Notes: generated by a model not told the origin, from the sequence alone. A stretch of 36,635 bases of DNA from a bacterium (GCA_026710435.1 JAPOQZ010000015.1:1-36635), one strand, 5' to 3'; shown: positions 15,792 to 24,731, counted from the stretch's first letter. Program-made: numbers and translations.

Positions 15792-16627
15792 GGCTCCATA
15801 CCGTAGTCGTCCGCGGTGACGGTTACATGAACCGACCGTTTCCTCACGGCTTCGAACAGGACAATAGCGGCCGCCGTGGCGGCGTTGAGGGAGTCAGCGG
15901 TGCCGGCCATCGGAATGCGGACCGCTGGGTACGGGCCGTCCAGCCATCGGTCGGACAGGCCGTATTGCTCTGAGCCGATCACCACCGCCACTGGTCCCCG
16001 GTAGGAGATTTCCCAGTGTCTCAATGCGGCTGCAGGGGAGGTGATCACGGGGGTGAACTCCGTCTCGGCGAGCCAACCTAACACCTCCTCCGTGGATCCG
16101 ACGGCTAGCGGGACCGTGAACAGCGAGCCCAGCGAGGCGCGTACCACGTTCGGGTTGAAGGGATCGGTGGCGGGATCCGCCACCACGACCGCCGCGGCGC
16201 CCGCAGCATCCGCGGTTCTCAGCATGGTTCCCAGGTTGCCCGGTTTCTCGATCGCTTCCGCCACCAGCACCAGGCCATCGGCGGGGGGCCGGAGGTTCTG
16301 CAGCTGTGTGTCGAATTGTGGCGCCACCGCGAGCAGGCCCTCCGGTCGGTCCCGGTATGCCGCCTTCCGGAACGGGGCAGGAGCCAGCCGGTGAAGGCGG
16401 GTACCGGTTGCGACGATCCGGTCGACCAAGGCAGGTTCGTTGGTTCCCAGGAACAAGTCCTCGCACACGAACAGTTCCTCGACGAGGGTCCCGGAGTCCA
16501 CCGCCCTCACCAACTCCCGGAATCCCTCGATGAGGAAGGCCTCTTCGGTGTCGCGGTGGCGGCGGCTCCGCAGGCGGACCAGCCGCTTCACCTTGGGGTT
16601 CGCCGGCGACGTGATGGTCCGGTTCAA
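15788..16627 (-). CDS. TrmH/SpoU-family RNA 2'-O-ribose methyltransferase
   Basis: This 279-residue SPOUT methyltransferase modifies a ribose 2'-OH in tRNA or rRNA using S-adenosylmethionine. An N-terminal substrate-binding domain (SPANPKVKRLVRLRSRRHR at 7-25, then FLIEGFRELV) precedes the knotted catalytic domain. Motif 1 is EKPGNLGTMLRTADAAG, motif 2 VVIGSEQYGLSDRW, and motif 3 VRIPMAGTADSLNAATAAAI. Its ATG at 16627 overlaps the nitroreductase stop by four bases, and its own stop overlaps the YbdK-type gene, forming a three-gene operon. The N-terminal domain is like that of the 23S rRNA methyltransferases (RlmB/TsnR type), but the target site cannot be read from sequence. Confidence 0.9.
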   Translation of the reverse strand: MNRTITSPANPKVKRLVRLRSRRHRDTEEAFLIEGFRELVRAVDSGTLVEELFVCEDLFLGTNEPALVDRIVATGTRLHRLAPAPFRKAAYRDRPEGLLAVAPQFDTQLQNLRPPADGLVLVAEAIEKPGNLGTMLRTADAAGAAAVVVADPATDPFNPNVVRASLGSLFTVPLAVGSTEEVLGWLAETEFTPVITSPAAALRHWEISYRGPVAVVIGSEQYGLSDRWLDGPYPAVRIPMAGTADSLNAATAAAIVLFEAVRKRSVHVTVTADDYGMEP

Positions 16628-17256
16628 TCTCGGGGACCGCCTTCGGGCTCACCGGGCGGAACCCCTCGATTCCATCCATTCCAATGGATCACCTGCTCTT
16701 CCGGACGCCACCCTCGTTGCAGCGACCCGGATCGGCGATCCGGCGCCGGGTGGCCCACCGTTACAACACCGATCGGCGTGTACTCGTCAGGAATGTCGAG
16801 CAGCGACTTCAGGCCGGGGACGGCGTGCACGCCCAGGAACCCCGCAGCCAGCCCCTCATCGACCGCGGCCAGCAGCAGATTCTGAAGGGCGGCGCCGACG
16901 TCCACCCACCAGTACGGTACAGGCCACTCGATCTCCTGACCGTCCACCAGCTTGTCGGCCTCCCGGTAGCGGCGCCGGTAGGAGGCCTCAGACACGCACA
17001 CCGCGATGTGGGCCGGGGCTCGGCTGATCCACGGATCGAAGCCGGCCTCGACGTAGGACTCCTCGCTCGCCAACTCCGCGATTGCTCGTCGGATTGCCGC
17101 GTCCGTGACCAGCACGAAGGCCTGACCCTGCGAGAACCCGGCACTGGGCGCCCGGCGTCCGGAATCGACGATCCGGGCCAGTACAGCCGGGTCGACCGGC
17201 TCGCCGGTGTAGTTGCGCACCATTCTCCGGCGCGCGAGCACCTCTCGGAATTCCAT
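16624..17256 (-). CDS. Nitroreductase-family FMN oxidoreductase
   Basis: This is a flavoprotein of about 210 residues in the nitroreductase superfamily. The N-terminus MEFREVLARRRMVRNYTGEP carries the Arg-rich FMN phosphate-binding motif, APSAGFSQGQAFVLV follows, and WVDVGAALQNLLLAA matches the central helix. The C-terminal part has GLAAGFLGVHAVPGLKSLLDIP and IGVVTVGHPAP, typical of the family. I prefer the ATG at 17256 because homologues usually begin just there; GTG 17268 or TTG 17271 would add a few residues. It heads the operon with trmH and the YbdK-type ligase. Substrate unknown. Confidence 0.87.
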   Translation of the reverse strand: MEFREVLARRRMVRNYTGEPVDPAVLARIVDSGRRAPSAGFSQGQAFVLVTDAAIRRAIAELASEESYVEAGFDPWISRAPAHIAVCVSEASYRRRYREADKLVDGQEIEWPVPYWWVDVGAALQNLLLAAVDEGLAAGFLGVHAVPGLKSLLDIPDEYTPIGVVTVGHPAPDRRSGSLQRGWRPEEQVIHWNGWNRGVPPGEPEGGPRD

Positions 17257-17309
17257 CGGCTTCAACACCAACTCATCGTGTCAAGACTCTAGGAGGAAGA
17301 GCCTGCACT

Positions 17310-17318
17310 TGCTATAGT
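17310..17318 (+). promoter_or_regulatory. Extended -10 promoter (TGC-TATAGT) of the DNA methyltransferase
   Basis: TG at 17310-17311 plus TATAGT at 17313-17318 forms an extended -10 element, five of six to consensus. The start codon GTG at 17328 is nine bases after it, so the transcript would have almost no leader. No Shine-Dalgarno is seen immediately before the GTG. Confidence 0.45.
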
Positions 17319-17327
17319 CGAAATGTA

Positions 17328-18206
17328 GTGGCCCTCAGAGTTCCTCATCCCATACCTTACCAAGGTAGCAAGAGAAGGATTGCCGATGCGATCCTTCACT
17401 ATGTTCCGCTAACATCACGATTTGTTGAGCCGTTCGCAGGATCTGCTGCCATGTCACTTGCCGCAGCTACACGGAGTCGGTCCTCCATGTTCCTACTTAA
17501 TGACATAAACGGCCCCTTGATTGAGTTGTGGCGGCTGATTCTTGAACAACCCTCTGAGCTTGCTGACTCCTACGAAGTTCTATGGGATGAGCAAATTGGA
17601 CAAGAGGTCTCACACTATAATCGCGTGAGAGATGCTTTCAACCGGTATCATGATCCCCACCTTTTTCTATTCTTGTTGGCTAGGTGTGTAAAGAGTGCCG
17701 TTCGCTACAATACGAAGGGTGAGTTCAATCAGAGTCCTGATAATAGACGAAGGGGTCGGATGCCACATACCATGCGCAAGCATATAGGTGAGGCTTCGAA
17801 GTTACTCTCGAATCACACTGTACTCATGTCAAAGGACTATCGTTCGATACTAGAACTTGTGGACGTGGCTGACATAGTCTATATGGATCCTCCTTACCAA
17901 GGCGTATCGCGTAGAGGCACGTCTAGATACTGCGCGGGTTTGGATTTTGAAGACTTTGTAGAGTCACTCGAGTGTCTCAACAAAAAGGGTATCAAGTATA
18001 TTGTGAGTTATGATGGAAGAACTGGTCAAAAGATTCATGGTGCAACACTTCCTGACTGGCTTGGTCTTAGCCGTGTGAGCATTGATGCAGGAGTCTCAGC
18101 TCAGGCTACTCTCAATGGCTATCGGGCGCGGACAATCGAATCTCTATACTTGTCACCAATGCTAGCCAAGAATGCTGATGTGATCAGAAAGAGGACTCTC
18201 TTTTGA
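17328..18206 (+). CDS. D12-class adenine-N6 DNA methyltransferase (Dam-like)
   Basis: This 292-residue DNA methyltransferase transfers a methyl group from S-adenosylmethionine to N6 of adenine. The N-terminal PYQGSKRRIADAI (10-22) is the class motif X, FVEPFAGSAAMSLA the FxGxG cofactor motif I, and DPPYQG the catalytic motif IV, in the alpha-class order. A variable recognition region lies between motifs I and IV. The GTG at 17328 is the only sensible start, since an upstream ATG is immediately closed by TAG. Its stop overlaps the TTG start of the nuclease gene by four bases (TTGA), so both genes came as a unit. The recognition sequence cannot be stated; GATC is common in this class but not certain. 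Confidence 0.9.
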   Translation: MALRVPHPIPYQGSKRRIADAILHYVPLTSRFVEPFAGSAAMSLAAATRSRSSMFLLNDINGPLIELWRLILEQPSELADSYEVLWDEQIGQEVSHYNRVRDAFNRYHDPHLFLFLLARCVKSAVRYNTKGEFNQSPDNRRRGRMPHTMRKHIGEASKLLSNHTVLMSKDYRSILELVDVADIVYMDPPYQGVSRRGTSRYCAGLDFEDFVESLECLNKKGIKYIVSYDGRTGQKIHGATLPDWLGLSRVSIDAGVSAQATLNGYRARTIESLYLSPMLAKNADVIRKRTLF

Positions 18207-18949
18207 GTTCGGATGGTCCCTATTCTGGCATTTCGCCGGTTCTCAAGAGACTCCTAGATTCGGTGACAGGTAAGAGACCACGAACGGTTATTGATCACAT
18301 TCTTGAGCACGGTCATGTCACAACGGAACAGTTGACTAGTCTCTATGGCTATCAACATCCGCCTAGAGCAGCTCGAGATGTACGAGATCATGGTGTTCCA
18401 CTTGAGACTTTCAGAGTCAAGAGTTCTGATGGCAGGACTATTGGTGCTTATTGATTGGGGGAGTTGCCAGTTGTCGAAGCAGGAAGGCTTTCGGGGAGGA
18501 TGCCCTTTCCTAAGGCCCTAAAGGATCGACTTATTTCTGTGCGGGGTGAGGTTTGTACGGTTTGTAGGTCTGAATGGGAAGGGAGATATCTTCAGATAGA
18601 TCATCGCATACCCTATGCAGTTATCGGTGACACCGATTTCGATCCATTAGATCTCCATACGGAGGATTTTCTGCTCCTATGTAGCTCATGTAATAGGTCA
18701 AAGTCTTGGTCTTGTGAGCACTGTCAGAATTTCTCAGAGGTTCGAGATAGGTCTGTGTGTGAGAGTTGCTATTGGGCGTCACCCGACCAGTATAGCCATA
18801 TCGCTCTCTCTGAGGCTAGAAGGCTAGTTGTAGTGTGGGAGGGTAGCGATGTTGAAATGTATGATCTGCTACTTGTAGCTGCTGATGTGGCAGGAATCGA
18901 CCCGACTGAGTTTGCTAAGTTGTCCATCAAGAGGTCTCTAAAGGGGTGA
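18203..18949 (+). pseudogene. HNH restriction endonuclease interrupted by an in-frame TGA (18452-18454)
   Basis: Two same-frame segments, 18203-18454 and 18455-18949, together give about 247 residues of one protein split by a single TGA. The first part (83 residues) is a helical, winged-helix-like N-terminal domain (VIDHILEHGHVTTEQL, YGYQHPPRAARDVRDHG). The second part carries a zinc-binding HNH nuclease: CTVC, LQIDHRIPY with the catalytic His, LLCSSCNRSKSW, and two further Cys pairs (CEHC, CESC). The junction reads TIGAY-stop-LGE, where homologues as I recall them continue through a basic residue; CGA (Arg) to TGA is the simplest explanation. A TTG directly follows the stop, so re-initiation giving two polypeptides is possible. 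Cognate partner of the methyltransferase. Confidence 0.78.
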
Positions 18950-19036
18950 TTGCAGCTAGCCAATAGCCGACCGCACAGACGGTATAAGAGTAGGAGCTAG
19001 TCGTTCTGGCTCAACAAGTGGTGGGCACCGCGCCGC

Positions 19037-20407
19037 TCAAGCCTCCGGGACCGCCTTGGAGAGCTCATCCAGAGCTGCTTTGGCATCGGCGAACAGCATC
19101 AGGGTGGCGTCGCGGTAGAAGAGCGGGTTGTCGATCCCGGCGAATCCCGGGGAGAGGCTGCGCTTGATCACGATGGTCGTAACAGCCTGGTCCACATCGA
19201 GGATCGGCATCCCGTAGATCGGGGATGAGGGATCGTCCCGTGCCGAAGGGTTAACCACGTCGTTCGCACCCACCACGAGGGCAACGTCGGTGCGTGGGAA
19301 GTCCTCGTTGATCTCGTCTAGGTCGAGTAACTGCTCGTAGGGAACGTCCGCCTCGGCGAGCAGGACGTTCATGTGCCCCGGCATCCGCCCGGCAACGGGG
19401 TGGATGGCATAACGCACGTCGACGCCGCGCTCGGCAAGGCGGTCGGCGAGATCCCGGGTGCTGTACTGGGCTTGGGCCACCGCTAGGCCGTAGCCGGGCA
19501 CAACGATGACCGATCGGGCGTAAGCGAGCGTGATGGCCACGTCCTCTACCGTGGCTCGCCTTACCGGCGCCGCTGCCGTTGATCGGGCCCCTTCGTCACC
19601 GTTGCCGCCGAACGCCCCGAACAGTACGTTCAGGAGCGAGCGGTTCATGGCCCTCGACATGATGGTGGTGAGCACCAAGCCGGATGCTCCGACCAGCGCG
19701 CCGGAGATGATCAGTGCCCCCGATCCGATCACGAATCCGGTGGAGGCCGCGGCGAGACCCGACATGGAGTTGAGGAAGGCCACGATCACGGGCATGTCCG
19801 CTCCTCCGATCGGGAGGGTGCGGGTTACACCGACGACTGCCGCGAGGACCACCAGTACCCACAGAGCGCCCGGACGGTCGGCCATGATCGTCAGCACGGC
19901 TACCGCAACGATGCCCGATGCCAGAACCGAGTCGAACACCCGCTGTCCCTTGAACAGCATGGGCCGTCCTGGCAGCAGGCCCTGCAGCTTCCCGAAGGCG
20001 ATGAGGCTGCCGGTGAAGGTCGCGATCCCGACCACCGTCGAGAGGGCGGCTGCGGCAGCCGTTTCCAGAGGCGGGTGCGTGCCGGTGGACAATTCGGCGA
20101 CCGCCACCATCCCCGAAGCCACTCCTCCGAACCCGTTGAACGCCGCAACCAGTTGCGGCATCCCTGTCATGGCCACGCGTCGCGCCAGAAGGGCTCCGAC
20201 GGCGCCTCCCACCAGCAGGCCGGCAATGATCGCCGTGTAGTCAACGATTCCGCGGTCGAGCAGGGTTAACACCACCGCCAGCAGCATTCCCGCCGCACCC
20301 ATCAGGTTCCCGGAGCGGGCGGTGACCGGTGAACTGAGCCGTTTGAGGCCGAGAATGAACAGGGATGCGGAGACCAGGTAGAGAAGAGTCGAGATGGTCT
20401 CGTTCAC
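19037..20407 (-). CDS. pntB: NAD(P) transhydrogenase subunit beta
   Basis: This 456-residue subunit of the proton-translocating transhydrogenase transfers hydride between NADH and NADP+ using the proton gradient. The N-terminal two thirds (to about 275) is the multi-helix membrane domain II. The C-terminal domain III binds NADP(H), with GYGLAVAQAQ, VAGRMPGHMNVLLAEADVPYE, GANDVVNPSA and IKRSLSPGFAGIDNPLF all visible. The GTG at 20407 overlaps the stop of the preceding pntA2 as GTGA. In-frame sequence further upstream is another frame of pntA2 and is rejected. It is the last gene of the pntA1-pntA2-pntB operon. Confidence 0.93.
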   Translation of the reverse strand: MNETISTLLYLVSASLFILGLKRLSSPVTARSGNLMGAAGMLLAVVLTLLDRGIVDYTAIIAGLLVGGAVGALLARRVAMTGMPQLVAAFNGFGGVASGMVAVAELSTGTHPPLETAAAAALSTVVGIATFTGSLIAFGKLQGLLPGRPMLFKGQRVFDSVLASGIVAVAVLTIMADRPGALWVLVVLAAVVGVTRTLPIGGADMPVIVAFLNSMSGLAAASTGFVIGSGALIISGALVGASGLVLTTIMSRAMNRSLLNVLFGAFGGNGDEGARSTAAAPVRRATVEDVAITLAYARSVIVVPGYGLAVAQAQYSTRDLADRLAERGVDVRYAIHPVAGRMPGHMNVLLAEADVPYEQLLDLDEINEDFPRTDVALVVGANDVVNPSARDDPSSPIYGMPILDVDQAVTTIVIKRSLSPGFAGIDNPLFYRDATLMLFADAKAALDELSKAVPEA

Positions 20408-20682
20408 CGCCGGTCCTTCCGGAACATCTCCAGCATCCGGTCCGTCACCAGGAATCCTCCCACGACGTTTATGGTGGCGAACGTCACGGCTAGGAAACCG
20501 AGCACCCAGGCGAGGGTGCTGCCCTGTCCGGCCACCAGCACCGCACCCACCAGGGTGATCCCCGATATGGCGTTGGATCCGGACATGAGTGGTGTGTGCA
20601 ACTGGGGCGGGACCTTCGTGATCACTTCGAAGCCGACGAAGGCTGCCAGGACGAAGACGGTGATCCCGATGGCCAGCGTCAC
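20404..20682 (-). CDS. pntA2: NAD(P) transhydrogenase subunit alpha part 2 (membrane segment)
   Basis: This 92-residue membrane protein corresponds to the C-terminal helices of a full-length alpha subunit. It has about three hydrophobic segments, with the family sequence FEVITKVPPQLHTPLMSGSN (19-38), whose polar residues line the proton path, and a short basic cytoplasmic tail. The start is a GTG at 20682 overlapping the pntA1 stop as GTGA, and the stop in turn overlaps pntB. The split alpha arrangement is the same as in Rhodospirillum rubrum and many actinobacteria. Confidence 0.92.
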   Translation of the reverse strand: MTLAIGITVFVLAAFVGFEVITKVPPQLHTPLMSGSNAISGITLVGAVLVAGQGSTLAWVLGFLAVTFATINVVGGFLVTDRMLEMFRKDRR

Positions 20683-21797
20683 GAGGATGCCTCCATGAGG
20701 GCCCGTACCTGGGGATGAACCACTCTGCCGTCACGGGTGATGGTCACGCCGTCGCGGATCTCGTCATCGGCTCCATCGGTGGCCGGATCGTTCAGATACC
20801 TGAAGAGTTCGTAGGCATTACGAGCGAACGTCCTGGAAGCATCGGCGGCGGGGCGCGCCTCGAGATCGGTGGGTCCGACGATCGTTACGCCTCCCACCTC
20901 AACCACCCGGTCCGGAACGGTCAGTACACAATTCCCTCCCCGCTCGGCTGCGCCGTCGACTATCACCGAGCCGGGCCGCATTCCGAAGACGGCTTCGGCG
21001 CTGATCAGAGTAGGAGCGGGTCTTCCTGGAATGGCGGCCGCGGTTATGACCGCATCGGCGGATGCGAGGTGTCGTTCGATGCCTTTCAGCAGGCGGCTGC
21101 TGTCGTCGCCGGAGAGTCGGCGGGCGTACCCACCGGAAGTGGAGGGATCCTGGAGGGCAACGTCCAGATCGATGAACGAAGCACCCAGGCTCTCGACCTG
21201 TTCGGCGGCGCTTGCCCGGACGTCGTACCCCTTTACCACCGCTCCGAGGCGTCGCGCGGTGGCGATGGCTTGGAGCCCGGCCACTCCGCATCCGAGGACC
21301 ACCACACTTGCAGGTCGGATCGTTCCCGCCGCAGTCACCATCATCGGGAAGATGCGTGGTAGGCGGGAGGCAGCCTCCAGAACCATCTCGTACCCGGCGA
21401 GCGTTGCCTGGGACGACAGGACGTCCATCGACTGGGCCCGGGTGGTTCTGGGCAGGGTCTCGAACGCCATGGCCGTTACCCCCGTCCCCGCGAGGGAGCG
21501 CATCGCCCGAGGCTCGTCGAGCGGACGCAGGAGGCCGATCAGCCAGGCACCCGCTGTCAGTCTGGACCGGGCGGTCTCGTTAGGGGGGCCGATGGTCACC
21601 ACCGCGTCGGCCTCCCAGGCCGAGCCGACCATCTCGCATCCTGCTTCGCCGAAGCTCTCATCCAATACGCCTGCGCCCTGTCCGGCGCCATGTTCCACTA
21701 GGACAAGATGACCGTCCTGGATGTATCGCCGGGCGATCTCCGGGGTGATCCCCACCCGCCGCTCCGGTCTTGGTTGCCGTGGGGCTCCGATGTTCAT
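20679..21797 (-). CDS. pntA1: NAD(P) transhydrogenase subunit alpha part 1 (NAD-binding domain)
   Basis: This 372-residue soluble domain I binds NAD(H) and docks on the membrane subunits. It belongs to the alanine dehydrogenase/transhydrogenase family. The N-terminus has ERRVGITPEIARRY, the mobile-loop motif is RTTRAQSMDVLSSQA, and the Rossmann motif VLGCGVAGLQAIATARRLGA is followed by the acidic end of strand two (KGYDVR), as expected for NAD. ITAAAIPGRPAP and GSVIVDGAAERGGNC are also family landmarks. It starts at ATG 21797 with no clear Shine-Dalgarno sequence. About 260 bases separate it from leuB upstream, so whether it is cotranscribed is uncertain. Confidence 0.92.
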   Translation of the reverse strand: MNIGAPRQPRPERRVGITPEIARRYIQDGHLVLVEHGAGQGAGVLDESFGEAGCEMVGSAWEADAVVTIGPPNETARSRLTAGAWLIGLLRPLDEPRAMRSLAGTGVTAMAFETLPRTTRAQSMDVLSSQATLAGYEMVLEAASRLPRIFPMMVTAAGTIRPASVVVLGCGVAGLQAIATARRLGAVVKGYDVRASAAEQVESLGASFIDLDVALQDPSTSGGYARRLSGDDSSRLLKGIERHLASADAVITAAAIPGRPAPTLISAEAVFGMRPGSVIVDGAAERGGNCVLTVPDRVVEVGGVTIVGPTDLEARPAADASRTFARNAYELFRYLNDPATDGADDEIRDGVTITRDGRVVHPQVRALMEASS

Positions 21798-21909
21798 ACG
21801 GTCAACCTAGTTGATCGTGGCCGGTCTGCGTTGGGGGCTGCGTGCCCTGGGCCGCCTTCGACGCCTCTGGCTGCGTCCTGCCTCCTCGACGTAACCTGCG
21901 GGTACGCCT

Positions 21910-21942
21910 CGGCAAGTCCTTGCCGTAGACGCCGCTAGCGGC
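21910..21942 (-). terminator. Paired hairpins downstream of leuB
   Basis: In the gap between leuB and pntA1, GCCGCTAGCGGC (21931-21942) is a perfect 12-base palindrome. CGGCAAG/CTTGCCG (21910-21916 and 21919-21925) is an inverted repeat around two bases. No U-run follows, so termination is a guess. The rest of the 21798-22059 gap shows nothing else I can support. Confidence 0.35.
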
Positions 21943-22059
21943 ACCATATCCCACCGCCGCCACACAGACCAACCACGGGACCCGCGGTACCGTCACGACT
22001 GTGCATGGCGTGAACGCGGTCTGGTTTCGTGCGGTCCACTACAACAAAGCCAACCGGTA

Positions 22060-23127
22060 TCACCCCTCGGCTACCGCGGCGGCGATCCGGTCCCCCAGCT
22101 GGTCGGTGGTAGCGCCCATGTCCGGTCCTCCCATCGACTCCATCGTCGGGAGTACGGCGGCGACGCCGTCCTCCACGATCGATGCGGACTCGTGCTCGCC
22201 CAGGTGGGACAGGCACATGGCCACCGTCAGGACGGCGGCCACGGGGTTAGCCCAACCCCTACCTGTGATATCCGGTGCTGAACCGTGGACGGGTTCGAAG
22301 AGGGACGGAAACCGGCCCTCGGGGTTGAGATTTCCGCTGGCAGCGAGGCCCATGCCTCCCTGGATCGCAGCGCCGAGGTCGGTCACGATGTCGCCGAACA
22401 GGTTGTCCGTGACCACCACGTCGAACCTCTCCGGAGAGGTGACCATGTATAGGCACATGGCGTCGACGTGAACGTAGTCGGTTGTCACGTCGGGGTACCG
22501 TTCCGCCAGTTCAGTAAGGGTCCGGTACCAGAGGTCCCCCGCGTACGTGAGCACGTTGGTCTTGTGGCACAGCGTCAGATGCCCCCTCCGCGCGGCGGCC
22601 TGCTCGAATGCGAACCGGGTGACTCTCTCCACTCCTAAACGGGTGTTGATCGACTCCTGGAGAGCTACCTCGTGAGGGGTGCCCATGCGGATCGTCCCCC
22701 CTGATCCGGTGTATGCCCCTTCCGTATTCTCGCGGGCGATCAGCATGTCGCACCTGTCGGGAACAAGCCCGGCGATAGGAGTGGGTACGCCGGGGAGCAG
22801 CTTGACCGGACGGAGATTCACGTAGAGATCGAAGTCGAACCTCAGTCTCAGTAGCAGACCCCGTTCCAGGACACCCGGCGGTACGTCCGGCGTACCGACT
22901 GCACCGAGCAGGATGGCGTCGTGGCCGGCCAACTCGGCTTCGACAGTGTCGGGGAGCACTTCCCCGGTTCTCAGATACCGGGCGCCGCCCAGGTCGTAAT
23001 GGTTGGTCTCGACGGTGAAGCCGCTCCGGTCCGAGGCGGCAGCGAGGGCCTTCAGTCCCTGGTCGGTTACCTCAGGGCCGATCCCGTCCCCGCCGATCAC
23101 CGCGATCCGGTAGTGCCGGTCAGCCAT
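22060..23127 (-). CDS. leuB: 3-isopropylmalate dehydrogenase
   Basis: This 355-residue beta-decarboxylating dehydrogenase converts 3-isopropylmalate to 2-ketoisocaproate precursor in leucine synthesis, with NAD+ and a divalent metal. The N-terminus [13 protein letters not shown] is the family start. [15 protein letters not shown] carries the substrate-binding Arg residues, CHKTNVL the catalytic Lys, [12 protein letters not shown] the metal-binding Asp residues, and [10 protein letters not shown] the NAD-binding loop. Its ATG at 23127 overlaps the end of leuA by eight bases, confirming the leucine-pathway assignment over the related tartrate and isocitrate dehydrogenases. leuC and leuD are not in the window. 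Confidence 0.92.
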   Translation of the reverse strand: MADRHYRIAVIGGDGIGPEVTDQGLKALAAASDRSGFTVETNHYDLGGARYLRTGEVLPDTVEAELAGHDAILLGAVGTPDVPPGVLERGLLLRLRFDFDLYVNLRPVKLLPGVPTPIAGLVPDRCDMLIARENTEGAYTGSGGTIRMGTPHEVALQESINTRLGVERVTRFAFEQAAARRGHLTLCHKTNVLTYAGDLWYRTLTELAERYPDVTTDYVHVDAMCLYMVTSPERFDVVVTDNLFGDIVTDLGAAIQGGMGLAASGNLNPEGRFPSLFEPVHGSAPDITGRGWANPVAAVLTVAMCLSHLGEHESASIVEDGVAAVLPTMESMGGPDMGATTDQLGDRIAAAVAEG

Positions 23128-24643
23128 CGATGGCGCTCAGAGCACGGTTGAGAGCCTCGACGAAGGCGTGACCCGAACCCTCGACCACGTCGGTCGACAC
23201 CGCCCGCCCGCCGTGGGTCGACCCACCGACCTGCACGACCACGTTCACCTCGGCCATGGCGTCCGCTCCGGCCGTCACCGGGACGACGCGGTAGTCGAGC
23301 AGCTTGACATCCAGTCCGAATGCCTTCTTGAGAGCGTCGAAGGTGGCGTCCACCATACCGCCGCCGCTTCCCGTGAATTCTCGGACCTCGTCCCCGTCGC
23401 CCCGGACCACTCTCACGGTAGATGTGGGTGTCACATGGCTGCCCCCGCTGACGCTCATGGACACCATGCGGATGGTCCCTTCGCTGCGGGCGTGCTCCTG
23501 GCGGATGATGGCCCTCAACTCGCGTTCGTTGATCTCTATCTTGCGGTCGGCGACATCCTTGAAACGGCGGAAGGCCGCGGCGAACTGCTCGTCCTCCAGG
23601 ACGATGCCGAGCTTCGAGAGAGCGTCGCCGAACCCGGCCCTGCCCGAGTGCTTCCCGAGGACGATCTGGCTGGTTGCGCCCACCGATATCGGGTCCATGA
23701 TCTCGTAGGTCTCCCGGTCGCGCAGGACACCGTGCTGATGGATACCCGACTCGTGGGCGAAGGCGTTACGTCCGACGACCGCCTTGTTGAACTGAACCGG
23801 GTAGCCGGTGAGGCGGGACACCAGCCTGCTGGTGGGGACGATCTCCTCGGTGTTCGCCGCCACATCGACCCCGAAGTGGTCCCGACGCGTCCTGACGGCC
23901 ATGATGATCTCCTCCGTGGAGGTGTTGCCGGCCCGCTCGCCGATACCGTTGATTGCCCCTTCGATCTGGCGGGCACCCGCGTGGATGGCGGAGAGGGAGT
24001 TGGCGACGGCCAGACCCAGGTCGTTGTGGCAGTGGGTCGACACGATCACGTCGTCCCGTTCGCCCAGTACCTCGCCATAGACCCGGCGCAGCAACTCCAC
24101 GTAGTCGTCGGGGGTGGCGAACCCGACCGTGTCGGGAATGTTGATGGTGGTAGCCCCCTCGCGCACGGCCGCCTGGCAGCAGGCGATCATGAAGTCGGGG
24201 TCGGACCTGGTGGCGTCCTGGGGTGAGAACTCCACATCGTCGGTGTAACGGCGGGCCCGGCGCACCGACTCGACGATCGACTTCATCACCTCCTCGGGGG
24301 TCATCCGTAGCATCCTTTCCATGTGGATCGGGGAGGTGCTCTGGAAGACGTGGATCCGATGCCGGTCCGCATGCCGGACCGCGTCGTAGGCCCGGTCGAT
24401 GTCGTCGGGAAGGGAGCGGGCCAGCGAAGCGATCACCGGACCCTTGACCTTCCTGGCGATCTGGGAGACACCGTAGAAATCGCCGTCGGATGCAGCGGCG
24501 AACCCCGCCTCGATGACATCCACGCGGAGCTTCGCCAACTGCCGAGCGATGGCGAGCTTCTCATCCGGCGTCAGGGCTATTCCCGGGGCTTGCTCACCGT
24601 CGCGGAGGGTTGTGTCGAAGATTATGAGTTTGTCGTGTGGCAT
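23120..24643 (-). CDS. leuA: 2-isopropylmalate synthase
   Basis: This 507-residue enzyme condenses acetyl-CoA with 2-ketoisovalerate in the first committed step of leucine synthesis. The catalytic TIM barrel starts [15 protein letters not shown] with metal-binding Asp10 and catalytic Arg14, and has [11 protein letters not shown] with the metal-binding His pair and [10 protein letters not shown]. The linker region includes [13 protein letters not shown], and the C-terminal 130 residues or so form the regulatory leucine-binding domain with [15 protein letters not shown]. Length matches the roughly 510-residue LeuA type. GGAGTAG precedes the ATG at 24643. A strong hairpin (24700-24731) lies between ilvC and this gene. 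Confidence 0.94.
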   Translation of the reverse strand: MPHDKLIIFDTTLRDGEQAPGIALTPDEKLAIARQLAKLRVDVIEAGFAAASDGDFYGVSQIARKVKGPVIASLARSLPDDIDRAYDAVRHADRHRIHVFQSTSPIHMERMLRMTPEEVMKSIVESVRRARRYTDDVEFSPQDATRSDPDFMIACCQAAVREGATTINIPDTVGFATPDDYVELLRRVYGEVLGERDDVIVSTHCHNDLGLAVANSLSAIHAGARQIEGAINGIGERAGNTSTEEIIMAVRTRRDHFGVDVAANTEEIVPTSRLVSRLTGYPVQFNKAVVGRNAFAHESGIHQHGVLRDRETYEIMDPISVGATSQIVLGKHSGRAGFGDALSKLGIVLEDEQFAAAFRRFKDVADRKIEINERELRAIIRQEHARSEGTIRMVSMSVSGGSHVTPTSTVRVVRGDGDEVREFTGSGGGMVDATFDALKKAFGLDVKLLDYRVVPVTAGADAMAEVNVVVQVGGSTHGGRAVSTDVVEGSGHAFVEALNRALSAIDG

Positions 24644-24699
24644 GGGGCTACTCCGGTCTGGGTTGGTTGCTGGAGCTCTAACCGGTTGGGGAGGGGTAC

Positions 24700-24731
24700 G
24701 CCTCCACAGCCCTAGGAAAGGCTGCGGAGGC
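24700..24731 (-). terminator. Long hairpin between ilvC and leuA
   Basis: Read on the minus strand, GCCTCCGCAGCC (24731-24720) pairs with GGCTGTGGAGGC (24711-24700) along 12 positions with one G-U pair and an 8-base loop. There is no U-run. It may be a weak terminator, a processing site, or part of leucine-dependent control of leuA; I see no leucine-rich leader peptide in the 24644-24815 gap. Confidence 0.5.

Larger units (their letters stand above)
17310..18960. other. AT-rich island carrying a restriction-modification pair
   Basis: The base composition changes sharply on entering this stretch and returns to GC-rich at about 18960-19030. Codons such as AAA, TTA, ATA and AGA, which are rare in the neighbouring genes, are common here. 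It carries only a DNA methyltransferase and a broken HNH nuclease gene. I found no integrase, transposase, tRNA or clear flanking direct repeats. It sits cleanly between the divergent starts of the nitroreductase operon and the 3' end of pntB. Confidence 0.8.

Noticed and set aside
18950-19036. Attachment-site-like repeats bounding the AT-rich island
   Set aside because: Comparing both flanks by eye gave only very short matches (such as AGCTAG/GGAGCTAG within the right flank), not a direct repeat shared by both ends.
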